A program made the translations under genes and the position numbers. Under the pieces are notes generated by a model. The model was not told the DNA's origin. It saw only the letters and a list, made by a program, of their open reading frames with translations, and searched no databases. From an uncultured Kordia sp. (GTDB taxonomy: Bacteria > Bacteroidota > Bacteroidia > Flavobacteriales > Flavobacteriaceae): 64,000 nt of DNA. The stretch is taken from NCBI RefSeq assembly GCF_947489565.1, contig NZ_CANLEA010000002.1, positions 372,001 through 436,000 of the forward strand, given 5' to 3'. Below are positions 43,188 through 52,676 of this stretch, in pieces. The stretch's first letter is position 1. The number at the start of each line of letters is the position of its first letter.

Positions 43188-43353
43188 ATGTAAATATATA
43201 ATTTAATGACTATATAAAGGTTAATTTTTAGTAATGTTTCTAAAGATTTCGCAACGAAAACGTTATAGCTAATCAATTCTTTTTTTGAAATCGCAAAATC
43301 ACCTCGTAGTAATTTCGAAATTTGGAAAAAAAGGCAAGAATTGTTTGTGAAAA

Positions 43354-44088
43354 TTAAGTGTTAATTTGTTTTTGAAAGGCAAAAAAGGCACGTTTTGATG
43401 CTTTTTCTTCTGCTTTCTTTTTGGAAGTGGCACGTGCTTTTCCAACCACGCGGTTGTCAATGAATAGTTTGACAGCAAAATGTTTCAATTCGTCATTTCC
43501 GGTATCTTCATATACATCGTATTTGAAGTTTTTCTTTTCTTTTTGACACCATTCAATGAGCAAACTTTTGTAACTAATTACTTTTCCTTCTAAGCGTTCA
43601 ATATCTACGTATGGAGAAATTACACGTAAGTGAATGAATTTTTCACAGTATTTGTATCCTTTATCTAAAAATATAGCACCAATTAAGGCTTCAAAAAGAT
43701 TCCCATGAATATTTTCACCAAAATTATCTTTAGGAATGCGAGAACGCACCAACTCAATTAATTTTAAATCGCGTCCCAATTCGTTTAAGTGTTCACGACT
43801 TACAATTTTGGAGCGCATTTTTGTCAAATAACCTTCATTTCCCGAAGGAACCTCCACAAAAAGATATGAAGAAATCACGCTACTTAGCATGGCATCGCCT
43901 AAAAACTCGAGTCGTTCGTAGTTTACAGAATTCCCTTTCGAGTCTTTCTGATTCATTGAACGATGCGTAAAAGCTTTCTTATAAATTTTCTTTCTTTTGG
44001 TTTTAAAACCGAGAATATCTTCAAGTTCAACAAAAAAATCCCCATCTTCTTCAGATCGGGAGTTTAGTATTTTGCGAACAAAGTTCAT
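43354..44088 (-). CDS. rnc: ribonuclease III
   Basis: It cuts double-stranded RNA, including rRNA precursors. Signature NYERLEFLGDAMLSSVISSY (about 56-75) contains the catalytic Glu/Asp residues. A C-terminal double-stranded RNA-binding domain (about 168-240) with RATSKKKAEEKASKRAF is intact. 244 residues is typical. Its start is 3 bases from fabF's stop, as in many flavobacteria. Confidence 0.96.
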   Translation of the reverse strand: MNFVRKILNSRSEEDGDFFVELEDILGFKTKRKKIYKKAFTHRSMNQKDSKGNSVNYERLEFLGDAMLSSVISSYLFVEVPSGNEGYLTKMRSKIVSREHLNELGRDLKLIELVRSRIPKDNFGENIHGNLFEALIGAIFLDKGYKYCEKFIHLRVISPYVDIERLEGKVISYKSLLIEWCQKEKKNFKYDVYEDTGNDELKHFAVKLFIDNRVVGKARATSKKKAEEKASKRAFFAFQKQINT

Positions 44089-44091
44089 GAA

Positions 44092-45342
44092 TTAGTTTAG
44101 CTTTTTAAATAATACACAAGCATTGTGTCCTCCAAAACCAAACGTGTTGCTCATAGCAACTTTTACATCTCGTTCTTGTGCTTTGTTGAGTGTTAAATTA
44201 AGACTCGGATCAATATTTTCATCTACCGTAGAATGATTTATTGTGGGTGGTATGACTCCGTGTTCAATTGCCAATATAGAGGCAATAGCTTCAATAGCAC
44301 CAGCCGCTCCCAATAAATGTCCTGTCATGGACTTGGTAGAATTAATATTTATATTTTTAGCATGATCACCAAACACTTCGGTAATGGCTTTTAGCTCTGC
44401 AACATCACCTAGTGGCGTTGACGTTCCGTGTGTATTGATATGATCTACTTCTTCAGGTTGCATTCCTGCATTTTCAAGACAGTTTCTCATTACTGCCATG
44501 ACTCCAATTCCATCAGGATGTGGAGCTGTCATATGGTAAGCATCTGATGACAATCCGCCACCAATTACTTCCGCATATATTTTAGCACCTCTAGCTTTGG
44601 CGTGCTCGTATTCTTCAAGAATAATAGCACCTGCACCTTCACCCAATACAAAACCATCACGGTTTGCATCAAATGGTCTAGAAGCTGTTTGTGGGTCATC
44701 GTTTCGTGTTGACATGGCATGCATCGCGTTAAATCCGCCCATACCAGCAATGGTAACTGCGGCTTCACTTCCACCAGTAACAATTACGTCACAATGTCCT
44801 AATCTAATATAGTTTAAAGCATCAATCATCGCGTTGGCTGATGATGCACAAGCAGATACTGTTGTATAATTTGGCCCCATAAATCCATGTTTAATAGAAA
44901 TATTTCCAGGCGCAATATCTGCGATCATTTTTGGAATAAAGAAAGGATTGAATTTTGGAGTACCATCACCATTGGCATAGTTAATCACTTCTTCTTGAAA
45001 TGTTTCTAAACCACCAATTCCTGCGCCCCAAACAACACCAACTCTTAATTTATTTATAGTATCCATGTCAAGTTTTGCATCTGCAATGGCTTCATCGGAA
45101 GCAACAACTGCATACTGCGAAAACTTATCCATTCTTCTCGATTCTTTTCTGTGGATAAAATCTGTGACATTAAAGTTTTTAACTTCACAGGCGAATTTTG
45201 TTTTAAATTTTTCAGGATCAAAATGTGTAACTGGAGCAGCTCCGCTTTTTCCTGCGATGAGTGCATTCCAATATTCCTCTACGGTATTTCCGATAGGAGT
45301 CAACGCTCCTAAACCTGTAACTACAACTCGCTTTAATTCCAT
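44092..45342 (-). CDS. fabF: beta-ketoacyl-ACP synthase II
   Basis: It condenses malonyl-ACP with acyl-ACP in fatty acid elongation. The catalytic Cys is in SACASSANAM (about 163-172), with His in HGTSTPLGD and GHLLGAAG. 416 residues fits FabF. Downstream of acpP on the same strand, separated by 107 bases. Confidence 0.96.
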   Translation of the reverse strand: MELKRVVVTGLGALTPIGNTVEEYWNALIAGKSGAAPVTHFDPEKFKTKFACEVKNFNVTDFIHRKESRRMDKFSQYAVVASDEAIADAKLDMDTINKLRVGVVWGAGIGGLETFQEEVINYANGDGTPKFNPFFIPKMIADIAPGNISIKHGFMGPNYTTVSACASSANAMIDALNYIRLGHCDVIVTGGSEAAVTIAGMGGFNAMHAMSTRNDDPQTASRPFDANRDGFVLGEGAGAIILEEYEHAKARGAKIYAEVIGGGLSSDAYHMTAPHPDGIGVMAVMRNCLENAGMQPEEVDHINTHGTSTPLGDVAELKAITEVFGDHAKNININSTKSMTGHLLGAAGAIEAIASILAIEHGVIPPTINHSTVDENIDPSLNLTLNKAQERDVKVAMSNTFGFGGHNACVLFKKLN

Positions 45343-45449
45343 CTTTGATAAGTTCGTTTAAAATTAAGAAGAAATTCCTTCTAACAAAACATTAGAATGC
45401 ACATCATGCATTCTAATGTTGTTTTTAATATAGAAAATTTATTCTTTTC

Positions 45450-45686
45450 TTACTTTTTTGCTTCTTCAATGTAAGAGATAGCTTGACCTACAGTTGCAAT
45501 GTTCTCTGCTTGATCATCTGGAATTTGAATATCGAATTCTTTTTCGAATTCCATAATCAATTCTACCGTGTCCAATGAATCTGCTCCTAAGTCGTTTGTA
45601 AAGCTTCCTTCTGGAACTACTTCGTTCTCATCTACACCTAATTTGTCTACGATAATCGCTTTTACTCTTGATGCAATGTCTGACAT
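45450..45686 (-). CDS. acpP: acyl carrier protein
   Basis: The 78-residue acidic protein has the phosphopantetheine site DSL in [10 protein letters not shown] (Ser about 38). It carries fatty acid intermediates for FabF and the acyl-ACP desaturase at 4933. Canonical length; helices II-III are typical. Confidence 0.97.
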   Translation of the reverse strand: MSDIASRVKAIIVDKLGVDENEVVPEGSFTNDLGADSLDTVELIMEFEKEFDIQIPDDQAENIATVGQAISYIEEAKK

Positions 45687-45717
45687 AATCTTATAGTTTT
45701 TAAAATTTAATTGTTGG

Positions 45718-45746
45718 CAAAAATAAAAAACTTTAATTTAAAACAA
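45718..45746 (-). promoter_or_regulatory. acpP promoter
   Basis: On the minus strand TTG (45744-45746), 18 bases, TATTTTTG (45718-45725). The match to the Bacteroidota consensus is close; the start would lie about 25 bases before the ATG. It drives acpP and probably fabF-rnc. Confidence 0.6.
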
Positions 45747-45874
45747 CATTTTGTACAAAAAATGTGTTCTAATTTACTAAAATTTTAGGATAAGTAATTT
45801 GATTTTGCCTTCATTTTGTTAATAATTATTCTTTTTTTTGTCGAAACAACAGTTACTAAAATCTCACTCTTTTT

Positions 45875-46444
45875 ATGAAGCGTATCGCAATTTTTGCTTC
45901 AGGTTCCGGAACTAATGCTGAAAATATTATTCGATATTTTCAAGAACGAAACAATGCTTCCGTTGTTCAAATTTTGACTAACAATCAGCATGCCAAAGTT
46001 TTAGAACGTGCTAAAAATCACAAAATCAGTGGTTTAAGCTTCAACAGAACTGCATTATATCGCAGTAATGATGTATTAAACTTGCTCCAAACTGCACAAA
46101 TTGACTTAATTGTTCTTGCTGGGTTCCTATGGAAATTTCCTGAACATATACTTACTGCATTCCCAAACAAGGTAATTAATGTCCATCCTGCTTTGCTTCC
46201 AAAATATGGAGGAAAAGGCATGTATGGAGCACATGTGCATACTGCTGTGGTTGCAAATAAAGAAAAAGAAAGCGGTATTACCATACATTTTGTCAATGAA
46301 AATTATGATGAAGGTGCTATTATTTTCCAAGCGAAAACTTTTGTAAGCGAAAATGATACGCCCGAAACCCTTGCTCAAAAGATTCATCAGCTTGAATACA
46401 AACATTTTCCTGAAGTAATAGCGCAGGTATTAGAAAACTCATAA
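45875..46444 (+). CDS. purN: phosphoribosylglycinamide formyltransferase
   Basis: It formylates GAR with 10-formyl-THF in purine synthesis. The active-site stretch NVHPALLPKYGGKGMYGAHVH has the catalytic Asn/His, and FASGSGTNAENI the phosphate-binding loop. 189 residues is typical. It is divergent from acpP, and the gene for RNase H follows 3 bases later. Confidence 0.95.
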   Translation: MKRIAIFASGSGTNAENIIRYFQERNNASVVQILTNNQHAKVLERAKNHKISGLSFNRTALYRSNDVLNLLQTAQIDLIVLAGFLWKFPEHILTAFPNKVINVHPALLPKYGGKGMYGAHVHTAVVANKEKESGITIHFVNENYDEGAIIFQAKTFVSENDTPETLAQKIHQLEYKHFPEVIAQVLENS

Positions 46445-46446
46445 TT

Positions 46447-46923
46447 ATGGCAGACGTACATATTTATACAGACGGTTCTTCTAGAGGAAATCCAGGACCT
46501 GGTGGTTACGGAATTGTCATGGAATGGGTTGGAAAACCGTATCGCAAAGAATTTTCGGAAGGATATCGAAAAACAACAAACAATCGCATGGAATTGTTGG
46601 CTGTTATTGTGGCTTTAGAGAAATTGAAGTATATGCATACCGATGTTAAAGTTTTTACCGATTCGAAGTATGTTGTAGATTCTGTAGAGAAAAAATGGGT
46701 CTTTGGTTGGGAGAAAAAAGGATTTTCTGGAAAGAAAAATACCGATTTATGGATTCGTTTCTTAAAAATTTACCGAAGACATATTGTCCGTTTCCAGTGG
46801 ATTAAAGGTCATAATAATCATGTACAGAACGAACGTTGCGATTTTTTAGCCGTAGAAGCTTCAAAAAAAGAAAAGTTAAAAATTGATAATTTCTTCGAAA
46901 ACGAGCGCAACAAATTGCTCTAA
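46447..46923 (+). CDS. rnhA: ribonuclease HI
   Basis: It removes RNA from RNA-DNA hybrids. Catalytic residues: Asp in IYTDGSSRGNPGPGG, Glu in NRMELLAVIVAL, Asp in VFTDSKYVVDS and the C-terminal Asp in CDFLAVEA. 158 residues fits. It starts 3 bases after purN. Confidence 0.95.
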   Translation: MADVHIYTDGSSRGNPGPGGYGIVMEWVGKPYRKEFSEGYRKTTNNRMELLAVIVALEKLKYMHTDVKVFTDSKYVVDSVEKKWVFGWEKKGFSGKKNTDLWIRFLKIYRRHIVRFQWIKGHNNHVQNERCDFLAVEASKKEKLKIDNFFENERNKLL

Positions 46924-46981
46924 CTAGTTTATTTGGTATCATATTTGTATTTTTGTTATTATAATTCCCTCAAAATCAAAC

Positions 46982-47572
46982 ATGAAAACCTATATTGCTA
47001 TTTTCAGTTTACTTCTCTGCATTCCACTTTTTGCTCAAAAAGACTGGAAACTCAAGAAAGATAAAAACGATATTAAAATTTATGTAAAATCTTCAAATTC
47101 TAGTAGTTTAAAGATATTTAAGGCTGAAATGACAGTCCAAAGCTCTATTGATGAAGTATTGGATGTTATTGTAGATGGCGATAAATTACAAGACTGGAAT
47201 TATAAAGCATTAGACAGTAAATTACTAAGTAAAACTTCGGAAAGTGAGTATCTTATTTGGTTAGCACTCGATTTGCCTTGGCCAGTTCGGAATAGAGATG
47301 TTGTTATTGCACTTAAAATTCGTCGCATTACACAAGATGTCGTAAAAATTGATGTTTCGGCAGCTTCCGATCGTTATGAAGAAAAAGATGATTACTTGCG
47401 TATCACTTATTTTGAAGGCTATTGGTTGCTTGAACAAATGGGAGATACCGTAAAAATTACACATCAAATGCATGGCGATCCAGGCGGAAGCATTCCCAAT
47501 TGGTTTGTAAATAGCACCATTACAAAAGCACCTTTTTACAACCTTAACGCTTTAAAGGAACGCGTTGAATAG
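46982..47572 (+). CDS. START-domain protein with signal peptide
   Basis: A 196-residue exported protein (signal FSLLLCIPLFAQ) with a START/lipid-binding fold: SSIDEVLDVIVDG, WLALDLPWPVRNRDVVI and TITKAPFYNLNALKERV are typical. It probably binds a hydrophobic ligand in the periplasm. It may be co-transcribed with rnhA (58-base gap). The ligand is unknown. Confidence 0.85.
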   Translation: MKTYIAIFSLLLCIPLFAQKDWKLKKDKNDIKIYVKSSNSSSLKIFKAEMTVQSSIDEVLDVIVDGDKLQDWNYKALDSKLLSKTSESEYLIWLALDLPWPVRNRDVVIALKIRRITQDVVKIDVSAASDRYEEKDDYLRITYFEGYWLLEQMGDTVKITHQMHGDPGGSIPNWFVNSTITKAPFYNLNALKERVE

Positions 47573-47656
47573 TACATTTCTAAGATACTTTCTGTCAAAA
47601 AAATCACAAAAAAAATATCTAAATACGCAAGCTGTTTTTCTTGGGAAAATTTTATG

Positions 47657-47664
47657 TAAGTTTG
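47657..47664 (+). promoter_or_regulatory. -7 box TAAGTTTG of the sugar-kinase gene
   Basis: Matches TAnnTTTG; it lies 21 bases before the chosen ATG (47686). No clear -33 element was found at the expected spacing. Confidence 0.4.
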
Positions 47665-47685
47665 CAAAAAATTTTAATTCAAGAA

Positions 47686-48612
47686 ATGAGCAAATTATTA
47701 ATTGTAGGAACGGTTGCTTTTGATGCTATTGAAACACCATTTGGAAAAACAGATAAAATCTTAGGTGGCGCAGCTACATATATTGGTTTGTCTGCTGCAA
47801 ACTTTGATGTAGATTCAGCAATTGTATCAGTTGTTGGAGAAGATTTTCCACAAGAATACCTAGACATGCTAGCTGACAGAAATATTGATATTTCAGGAAT
47901 AGAAGTTGTTGAAGGAGGAAAAACATTTTTCTGGAGTGGAAAATATCACAACGATATGAATTCTAGAGATACGTTGGTTACTGAGCTAAACGTATTGGCA
48001 GATTTTAATCCTGTAGTTCCTGAAAACTACAAAGATGCTGAGATTGTAATGTTAGGAAATTTACATCCTGGCGTACAAATGAGTGTGATTAATCAAATGA
48101 CAGAGAAACCAAAATTAATTGTATTAGATACAATGAACTTTTGGATGGATTGCGCTTGGGACGATTTATTAGCCGTTATCAAAAAGGTAGATGTAATTAC
48201 AATTAATGATGAAGAAGCGCGTCAATTATCTGGTGAATATTCATTGGTAAAAGCCGCACAGAAGATTCATGAAATGGGTCCTAAATATGTAGTGATTAAA
48301 AAAGGAGAGCACGGCGCTTTAATTTTTAGTGATGGAAACATATTCTTTGCACCAGCATTGCCATTAGAAGAAGTATTTGATCCAACAGGAGCCGGAGATA
48401 CGTTTGCAGGAGGGTTTTCTGGATATTTAGCGAAGCATGAAGATATTTCATTTGAAAGTATGAAAAATGCCATCATTTATGGTTCTAACTTAGCTTCATT
48501 CTGTGTAGAAAAGTTTGGAACACAACGCATGGAATCGCTCACTAAAGAAGAAATTACAAATCGCTTGAAGCAGTTTAAACAACTGACTCAGTTTGAAATA
48601 GAAGTAAACTAA
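47686..48612 (+). CDS. PfkB-family sugar/nucleoside kinase
   Basis: It phosphorylates a sugar or nucleoside with ATP. Start at ATG 47686 (MSKLLIVGTVAFDAIE) because the -7 box TAAGTTTG lies just upstream and the earlier frame adds a non-homologous tail. The signature GAGDTFAGGFSGYLA (about 248-262) holds the catalytic Asp. KILGGAATYIGLSAANF is the substrate-side motif. 308 residues. Substrate not clear: ribokinase-like, adenosine kinase-like and inosine-guanosine kinase-like all remain possible. A strong terminator follows. Confidence 0.9.
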   Translation: MSKLLIVGTVAFDAIETPFGKTDKILGGAATYIGLSAANFDVDSAIVSVVGEDFPQEYLDMLADRNIDISGIEVVEGGKTFFWSGKYHNDMNSRDTLVTELNVLADFNPVVPENYKDAEIVMLGNLHPGVQMSVINQMTEKPKLIVLDTMNFWMDCAWDDLLAVIKKVDVITINDEEARQLSGEYSLVKAAQKIHEMGPKYVVIKKGEHGALIFSDGNIFFAPALPLEEVFDPTGAGDTFAGGFSGYLAKHEDISFESMKNAIIYGSNLASFCVEKFGTQRMESLTKEEITNRLKQFKQLTQFEIEVN

Positions 48613-48618
48613 AAAAAT

Positions 48619-48644
48619 GCGCTCAAAACTGAGCGCTTTTTTTT
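48619..48644 (+). terminator. intrinsic terminator
   Basis: GCGCTCA (48619-48625), AAAC loop, TGAGCGC (48630-48636), then T8. Confidence 0.92.
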
Positions 48645-48680
48645 ATCACAATACACACAACAACAACACAAACTACAACA

Positions 48681-50579
48681 ATGAGTGACGCTTTGAAACA
48701 CGAGTGCGGTATTGCACTTTTAAGGCTATTAAAACCATTAGAGTACTATAAAGAAAAATATGGTACTGCATTTTATGGCATCAATAAAATGTACTTGCTA
48801 ATGGAAAAACAACATAACAGAGGACAAGATGGAGCCGGATTAGCGAGTATTAAGCTCGATATGAAGCCTGGTGAACGCTATATTAGTAGAGTTCGTTCCA
48901 ATCAACAGCAACCAATACAAGATATTTTTGCGCAGGTCAATGAACGTATCAATGCTATCATGGATGAAACTCCAGCATTGAATAACGATGTGGCTCGCCA
49001 AAAAGCAGAATTGCCATATTTAGGCGAATTGTTTTTAGGACACGTTCGTTACGGTACTTTTGGAAAAAACAGCATTGAAAGTGTACATCCTTTTTTAAGG
49101 CAAAACAACTGGATGCATCGTAATTTGATTGTCGCTGGAAACTTCAACATGACGAATGTAAATCAGCTTTTTGAGAAGTTAATCACATTAGGACAACATC
49201 CAAAAGAAAAAGCCGATACCATTACAATTATGGAGAAAATTGGTCACTTTTTGGATGATGCTGTGGCTAAATTGTACAAAAAATTAAAAGCTGAAGGTTA
49301 CAACAAACAACAAGCTTCTCCATTAATTGCAGAACGTTTGAACATTGCTAAAATCTTACGAAAATCTGCTAGAGATTGGGATGGAGGTTATGCTATGGCT
49401 GGTTTATTAGGTCATGGAGATGCTTTTGTATTGAGAGATCCTGCGGGAATTCGTCCAGCATATTATTATAAAGATGATGAAATTGTGGTCGTTGCATCGG
49501 AACGTCCCGTGATTCAAACTGTATTTAATGTAGATTTTGAAAATGTACAAGAAATTGATCCTGGAAACGCATTAATCATTAAAAAAGATGGTTCTGTTCA
49601 AACCAAAGAAATTTTAGAGCCATTAGAACGCAAAGCTTGTTCTTTTGAACGTATTTATTTTTCTCGTGGAAGTGATGCAGAAATTTATCAAGAGCGTAAA
49701 ACACTTGGAAAATTATTACTTCCAAAAGTATTAAAAGCGATTGATGACGATATTAGAAATACCGTTTTCTCCTTTATTCCAAACACCGCAGAAACTTCCT
49801 TTTTTGGACTAACGGAAGCTGTGGAAGAATACTTAAACGAGCGCAAAACCAATGAGATTTTAAATGGACAACGTTCGTTATCTGCAGAAAAGGTACGCGA
49901 AATTCTTTCGGAAAGACCGCGTGTGGAAAAAATTGCCATCAAAGATGTAAAACTTCGTACGTTTATTACTGAAGATAGCAGTCGTGATGATTTGGTTGCT
50001 CACGTATATGATGTCACCTACGGAGTCATAAAACCAGAAGATAATTTGGTGATTATTGATGATAGTATTGTGCGCGGAACGACTTTGAAAAAGAGTATCA
50101 TCAAAATGATGGATCGTTTGCATCCAAAGAAAATTGTTGTAGTGTCTTCTGCTCCGCAAATTCGTTATCCTGATTGTTATGGTATCGATATGGCGCGTAT
50201 GGAAGATTTAATTGCTTTTAGAGCTGCCTTATCACTCTTAAAAGACCGCAATCAATACAATTTGATAGAAGAAGTATATAAAAAGTGTAAAGCACAAGAA
50301 AATTTAAAAGATATCGATGTTCAAAACTTTGTAAAAGAGATTTACGATCCTTTTACAGACGAAGAAATATCAGAAAAAATAAGTGAACTTATCAAAACCG
50401 ATACAGTCAACGCAGAAGTGAATGTAATTTTCCAAAAAGTAGCCAATTTAAATAAAGCGTGCCCAAACAATTTAGGAGATTGGTATTTTACAGGAAACTA
50501 TCCAACCAATGGAGGAAATCGTGTAGTAAACAAAGCATTTATTAACTTTTACGAAGGCAACAAAGAACGTGCATACTAA
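48681..50579 (+). CDS. purF: amidophosphoribosyltransferase (long Bacteroidota form)
   Basis: It makes phosphoribosylamine from PRPP and glutamine, the first step of purine synthesis. Cys9 (KHECGIALLRL) becomes the N-terminal nucleophile after removal of an 8-residue propeptide. NRGQDGAG and the glutaminase site follow, and VIIDDSIVRGTTLKKSI is the PRPP loop. At 632 residues it is longer than E. coli PurF (about 500) and has an insertion near 370-420 and a C-terminal extension, as in other Bacteroidota. Confidence 0.93.
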   Translation: MSDALKHECGIALLRLLKPLEYYKEKYGTAFYGINKMYLLMEKQHNRGQDGAGLASIKLDMKPGERYISRVRSNQQQPIQDIFAQVNERINAIMDETPALNNDVARQKAELPYLGELFLGHVRYGTFGKNSIESVHPFLRQNNWMHRNLIVAGNFNMTNVNQLFEKLITLGQHPKEKADTITIMEKIGHFLDDAVAKLYKKLKAEGYNKQQASPLIAERLNIAKILRKSARDWDGGYAMAGLLGHGDAFVLRDPAGIRPAYYYKDDEIVVVASERPVIQTVFNVDFENVQEIDPGNALIIKKDGSVQTKEILEPLERKACSFERIYFSRGSDAEIYQERKTLGKLLLPKVLKAIDDDIRNTVFSFIPNTAETSFFGLTEAVEEYLNERKTNEILNGQRSLSAEKVREILSERPRVEKIAIKDVKLRTFITEDSSRDDLVAHVYDVTYGVIKPEDNLVIIDDSIVRGTTLKKSIIKMMDRLHPKKIVVVSSAPQIRYPDCYGIDMARMEDLIAFRAALSLLKDRNQYNLIEEVYKKCKAQENLKDIDVQNFVKEIYDPFTDEEISEKISELIKTDTVNAEVNVIFQKVANLNKACPNNLGDWYFTGNYPTNGGNRVVNKAFINFYEGNKERAY

Positions 50580-50689
50580 GTTTTTGAGACTCAATAAAAA
50601 AAGAGATTTTATTTGTAAGAAATTTTCCAATATCAATATTGCAATCTTAAATAAAAGTTAAATTATACACTTAGTCTAAAAAAAAGGCA

Positions 50690-50813
50690 TTTGATCTGAT
50701 TTATTAGTACTGTTTTAACGAGTCTACTTACATTAGCAATGCCATAGCATAAGTAGGTTAAGTTCATGGTAAGATTTGGGGCAAAAAAAGGTGGTTCATT
50801 CCACCTTTTTTTA
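50690..50813 (+). ncRNA. candidate structured small RNA with terminator
   Basis: An RNA of about 90-120 bases could form a long, bulged hairpin. UACUGU (50708-50713) pairs with AUGGUA (50766-50771), UUAAC (50715-50719) with GUUAA (50757-50761), and CUACUUA (50724-50730) with UAAGUAG (50750-50756). A strong terminator follows directly (50783-50812). No ORF fits. Long bulged hairpins of this kind are typical of 6S-like regulatory RNAs, and flavobacteria have one, but I cannot match it by sequence. The exact start is uncertain. Confidence 0.4.
50783..50813 (+). terminator. intrinsic terminator
   Basis: 12-bp stem (50783-50794 / 50801-50812) with TTCATT loop and T-run; A-run on the other side makes it bidirectional. 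Confidence 0.9.
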
Positions 50814-50853
50814 TACACTAAAGTGAAATTTTAGATTGATTTGTTGTAGACTG

Positions 50854-50938
50854 CTTCCGCTTTTAGATCGCTTCGCTTTTAGACTTGTTCCCGTGGAGAA
50901 CGGGAATCTCTTAGACTGCTTCGCTGTTAGATCCTTAC
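50854..50938. repeat. dispersed repeat family C, copy 3
   Basis: GACTGCTTCCGCTTTTAGATCGCTTCGCTTTTAGAC with an inserted GTTCCCGTGGAGAACGGGAATC hairpin and another CTTAGACTGCTTCGCTGTTAGATC. It resembles copies at 5926 and 40260. The surrounding 50814-51132 region holds no gene. Confidence 0.6.
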
Positions 50939-51132
50939 TCAGAAATCTTCTCTCACTCTTATGAGAAACCAAATCAAGTTTAGCTTTACTTAATTTTTCT
51001 ATCTTACTTACGCTTTATCATTCCACACTTGATGTGAAATCTATTTGAAGTATAAAATTTCAAACTTTATCAAACTAACATCCAAAAACTTCTTGATTCC
51101 AGACTCTAAAAATCTTGGTTCTTGATTGTAAA

Positions 51133-51164
51133 ACAAAAAAGACGAACATTGCTGTTCGCCTTTT
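51133..51164 (-). terminator. intrinsic terminator of sod
   Basis: On the minus strand GGCGAACA, GCAA loop, TGTTCGTC (one G-U pair), then T6. Confidence 0.85.
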
Positions 51165-51191
51165 CTATTTTATAGAAGTTTATTTTTCTTC

Positions 51192-51800
51192 TTATTTGTT
51201 TGCTGCATAACGTCTCTCAACTTCGTTCCAGTTAATTACATTAAAAAATGCTTTAATATAATCTGGACGTCTGTTTTGATAGTTTAAGTAGTATGCATGT
51301 TCCCATACATCTAATCCTAAAATTGGCGTTCCTCCACAAGTAACTCCTGGCATTAATGGATTGTCTTGGTTTGGTGTAGAACATACTTCAATTTTTCCTC
51401 CTTTGTGCACACAAAGCCATGCCCAACCAGATCCAAATTGTGTAGCAGCTGCTTTGCTAAATGCATCGATAAATGCGTCTTTAGAACCAAATTCTGCTTC
51501 AATAGCATCTTTTAATTCTCCTGAAAGGTATCCTCTATCTTCTGGGTTCATTACTTCCCAAAAAAGACTGTGATTGTAAAATCCTCCTCCATTATTACGA
51601 ACTCCAGCATTATTCATATCTAAGTTCGTTAAAATATCTTCAATTGATTTTCCTTCTAAATCAGTTCCTTCAATAGCAGCGTTTAACTTATTTGTATATC
51701 CATTATGATGCTTTGAATGGTGGATTTCCATCGTTCTTGCGTCAATATTTGGTTCTAGGGCATCATATGCGTATGGTAATTTCGGTAATTCAAAAGCCAT
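51192..51800 (-). CDS. Fe/Mn superoxide dismutase
   Basis: It converts superoxide to O2 and peroxide. Metal ligands lie in MEIHHSKHH (His27), NHSLFW (His), and [15 protein letters not shown] (Asp/His). 202 residues is typical of Bacteroidota cytoplasmic SOD, usually cambialistic. The single-gene unit has its own terminator. Confidence 0.96.
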   Translation of the reverse strand: MAFELPKLPYAYDALEPNIDARTMEIHHSKHHNGYTNKLNAAIEGTDLEGKSIEDILTNLDMNNAGVRNNGGGFYNHSLFWEVMNPEDRGYLSGELKDAIEAEFGSKDAFIDAFSKAAATQFGSGWAWLCVHKGGKIEVCSTPNQDNPLMPGVTCGGTPILGLDVWEHAYYLNYQNRRPDYIKAFFNVINWNEVERRYAANK

Positions 51801-52039
51801 TATGTTTGTTTTTTATTTAGTTAAACATTCGTTTTATGTTAACAAAAATAATCATATCAAGGGACATAATAAAACAGAGAAAAGAGATTCTACTAATGTT
51901 CACATAAAGTTAATCTATTTCAAAAGAACTATTTCTGCATATTTCAATCTTAAAATTCTTAATCAAAATCAGAATAAAAAACTCAATATTTTCTACAACA
52001 CTTACATATTGAATTAAAAAAATACTACAAAATGATGCA

Positions 52040-52136
52040 TATGTTTTTAAAACAATTTTCGTTACTTTACTGAATAGCAGCAATTTAACTAATTAATACT
52101 CTATAATTAATGTTTAACCACAAAATTTTTTAAATC
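52040..52136 (+). promoter_or_regulatory. conserved upstream block of precursor gene 52137
   Basis: The sequence before the ATG (GTTACTTTA, AATAGCA, TTAAC, TCTA, TGTTTAACCA, TTTTTTAAATC) matches the block before the paralogue at 52677. Such long identity points to a shared promoter/5' UTR. It has no perfect TAnnTTTG. Confidence 0.5.
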
Positions 52137-52454
52137 ATGAAAAAAAAGAATTTAATCAAGAAGTTACAATTGAAAAGAACGCAAGTTTCTAATTTTAGTC
52201 AAGAACAGGTTGTTGGTGGTGGATCAAGATATATCTGTGAGCCTATTGACTTATCTATTGCAGAAACATGTGTTACACAATGCGATTTAACTGTGACTTG
52301 TACAAATTACACAAATTGTAATCAATATACATTTGCCAACTGTTCCGTAAACTGCCCTACAAATGGCTGTGGAACAAACAATTGCGGGACTAATGTTGGA
52401 TGCGGTACAGGAGGAAATTCTGGCGGAATTTCTTGCCCAGGATACGAATGCTAG
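52137..52454 (+). CDS. Cys-rich GG-leader precursor peptide (paralogue of the next)
   Basis: The 105-residue peptide has leader MKKKNLIKKLQLKRTQVSNF and VVGGG at about 29-33. The core carries twelve Cys, many Thr/Asn and a Gly/Cys-rich end (TNGCGTNNCGTNVGCGTGG). It is a close paralogue of the gene at 52677. ATG-A8-G start. It has its own terminator. Eight Cys lie in two C-N-rich repeats that may form a knotted or lanthionine-bridged end. Confidence 0.82.
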   Translation: MKKKNLIKKLQLKRTQVSNFSQEQVVGGGSRYICEPIDLSIAETCVTQCDLTVTCTNYTNCNQYTFANCSVNCPTNGCGTNNCGTNVGCGTGGNSGGISCPGYEC

Positions 52455-52475
52455 GAACTTAGTTAGTATACATTA

Positions 52476-52512
52476 TAAAAATCTCGCTTTAAAATAAAGC
52501 GGGATTTTTTTT
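52476..52512 (+). terminator. intrinsic terminator
   Basis: 15-bp stem with one G-T pair (left arm about 52476-52491, right arm about 52495-52509) and a T-run. Confidence 0.85.
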
Positions 52513-52580
52513 ATTTAAGAAATGAATATGTGTTATAATCTTACAGTCTAAAAAATAAAATACCTAGTATTTGAATATGT

Positions 52581-52676
52581 ATTTTCGAAATACTTTTTGT
52601 TACTTTATTGTAGAATAGCAAGTTAACCTATTGATATTCTACTTAATAAATGTTTAACCATAAATTTTTTTAAATC
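52581..52676 (+). promoter_or_regulatory. conserved upstream block of precursor gene 52677
   Basis: Repeats the block before 52137, again ending TGTTTAACCA-TAAA-TTTTTTAAATC. A palindrome GTATTTTCGAAATAC lies at its left end. Probably a duplicated promoter and leader. Confidence 0.5.
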
